Notes under the pieces: generated by a model
What the model was told of the DNA's origin: nothing
The model's database searches: none
The model's input: only the letters and a program-made list of their open reading frames with translations
Position numbers and translations under genes: made by a program
DNA from: Nonlabens sp.
Lineage (GTDB): Bacteria > Bacteroidota > Bacteroidia > Flavobacteriales > Flavobacteriaceae
Assembly: GCA_023301395.1 (NCBI GenBank)
Contig: JALZUY010000252.1
Span: 1-13,882, forward strand
Direction: 5' to 3'
DNA length: 13,882 nt
In this document: one piece after another, positions 13,865 through 13,882 of the stretch
Numbering within the stretch: the first letter of the stretch is position 1
Layout of the letters: every line of letters starts with the position of its first letter

Positions 13865-13882
13865 AGATCGGAAGAGCACACG
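13865..13882 (+). other. Illumina TruSeq adapter sequence at contig end
   Basis: AGATCGGAAGAGCACACG is identical to the first 18 bases of the standard Illumina TruSeq read-1 adapter. It is library artefact, not genomic DNA, and creates a false C-terminal extension of the last reading frame. Confidence 0.96.

Overview
The window looks like a chromosomal contig end from a marine-type flavobacterium (Bacteroidota, Flavobacteriia). The evidence is low GC, several exact matches to the Bacteroidetes -7 promoter box TAnnTTTG, a GLPGLI-family gene beside a TonB-receptor-like gene, and copies of the palindrome CGCTTTCGCGAAAGCG. I recall that palindrome as abundant in genera such as Dokdonia and Nonlabens, but the genus is not proven here.

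Left part (1-3731). A DUF1508/YegP-repeat protein runs off the left edge on the minus strand. Next comes a visibly AT-richer minus-strand module: a small secreted four-cysteine protein, a GLPGLI-family protein and a TonB-receptor-like protein whose beta-barrel is cut short. A divergent plus-strand XRE-family regulator with no usable ATG flanks it. This module is the least explained part of the window.

Middle (3895-9853). An Fe-S cluster assembly operon reads on the minus strand as sufA-sufB-(NlpE-like OB lipoprotein)-sufC-sufD. The cysteine desulfurase gene sufS is not seen after sufD. Divergent from sufA is thiL (thiamine-monophosphate kinase), with an apparently leaderless promoter overlapped by a perfect inverted repeat. 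A small zinc-ribbon gene converges on thiL and overlaps its stop codon.

Right part (9946-13864). An alpha/beta hydrolase and a TetR-family regulator are divergently arranged around two strong inverted repeats, which are candidate operators. A strong bidirectional terminator separates the TetR gene from a minus-strand cluster: a Cys-containing membrane or exported protein (probably ATT-initiated), a Met/His-rich outer-membrane transporter-like protein and an acidic lipoprotein. This cluster is plausibly involved in metal (copper-like) handling. The 5' part of a histone-deacetylase-family gene starts at the right end.

The final 18 bases match the Illumina TruSeq adapter and are not genomic. 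Three genes in the window (XRE regulator, Cys protein, deacetylase) lack an ATG where one is expected.
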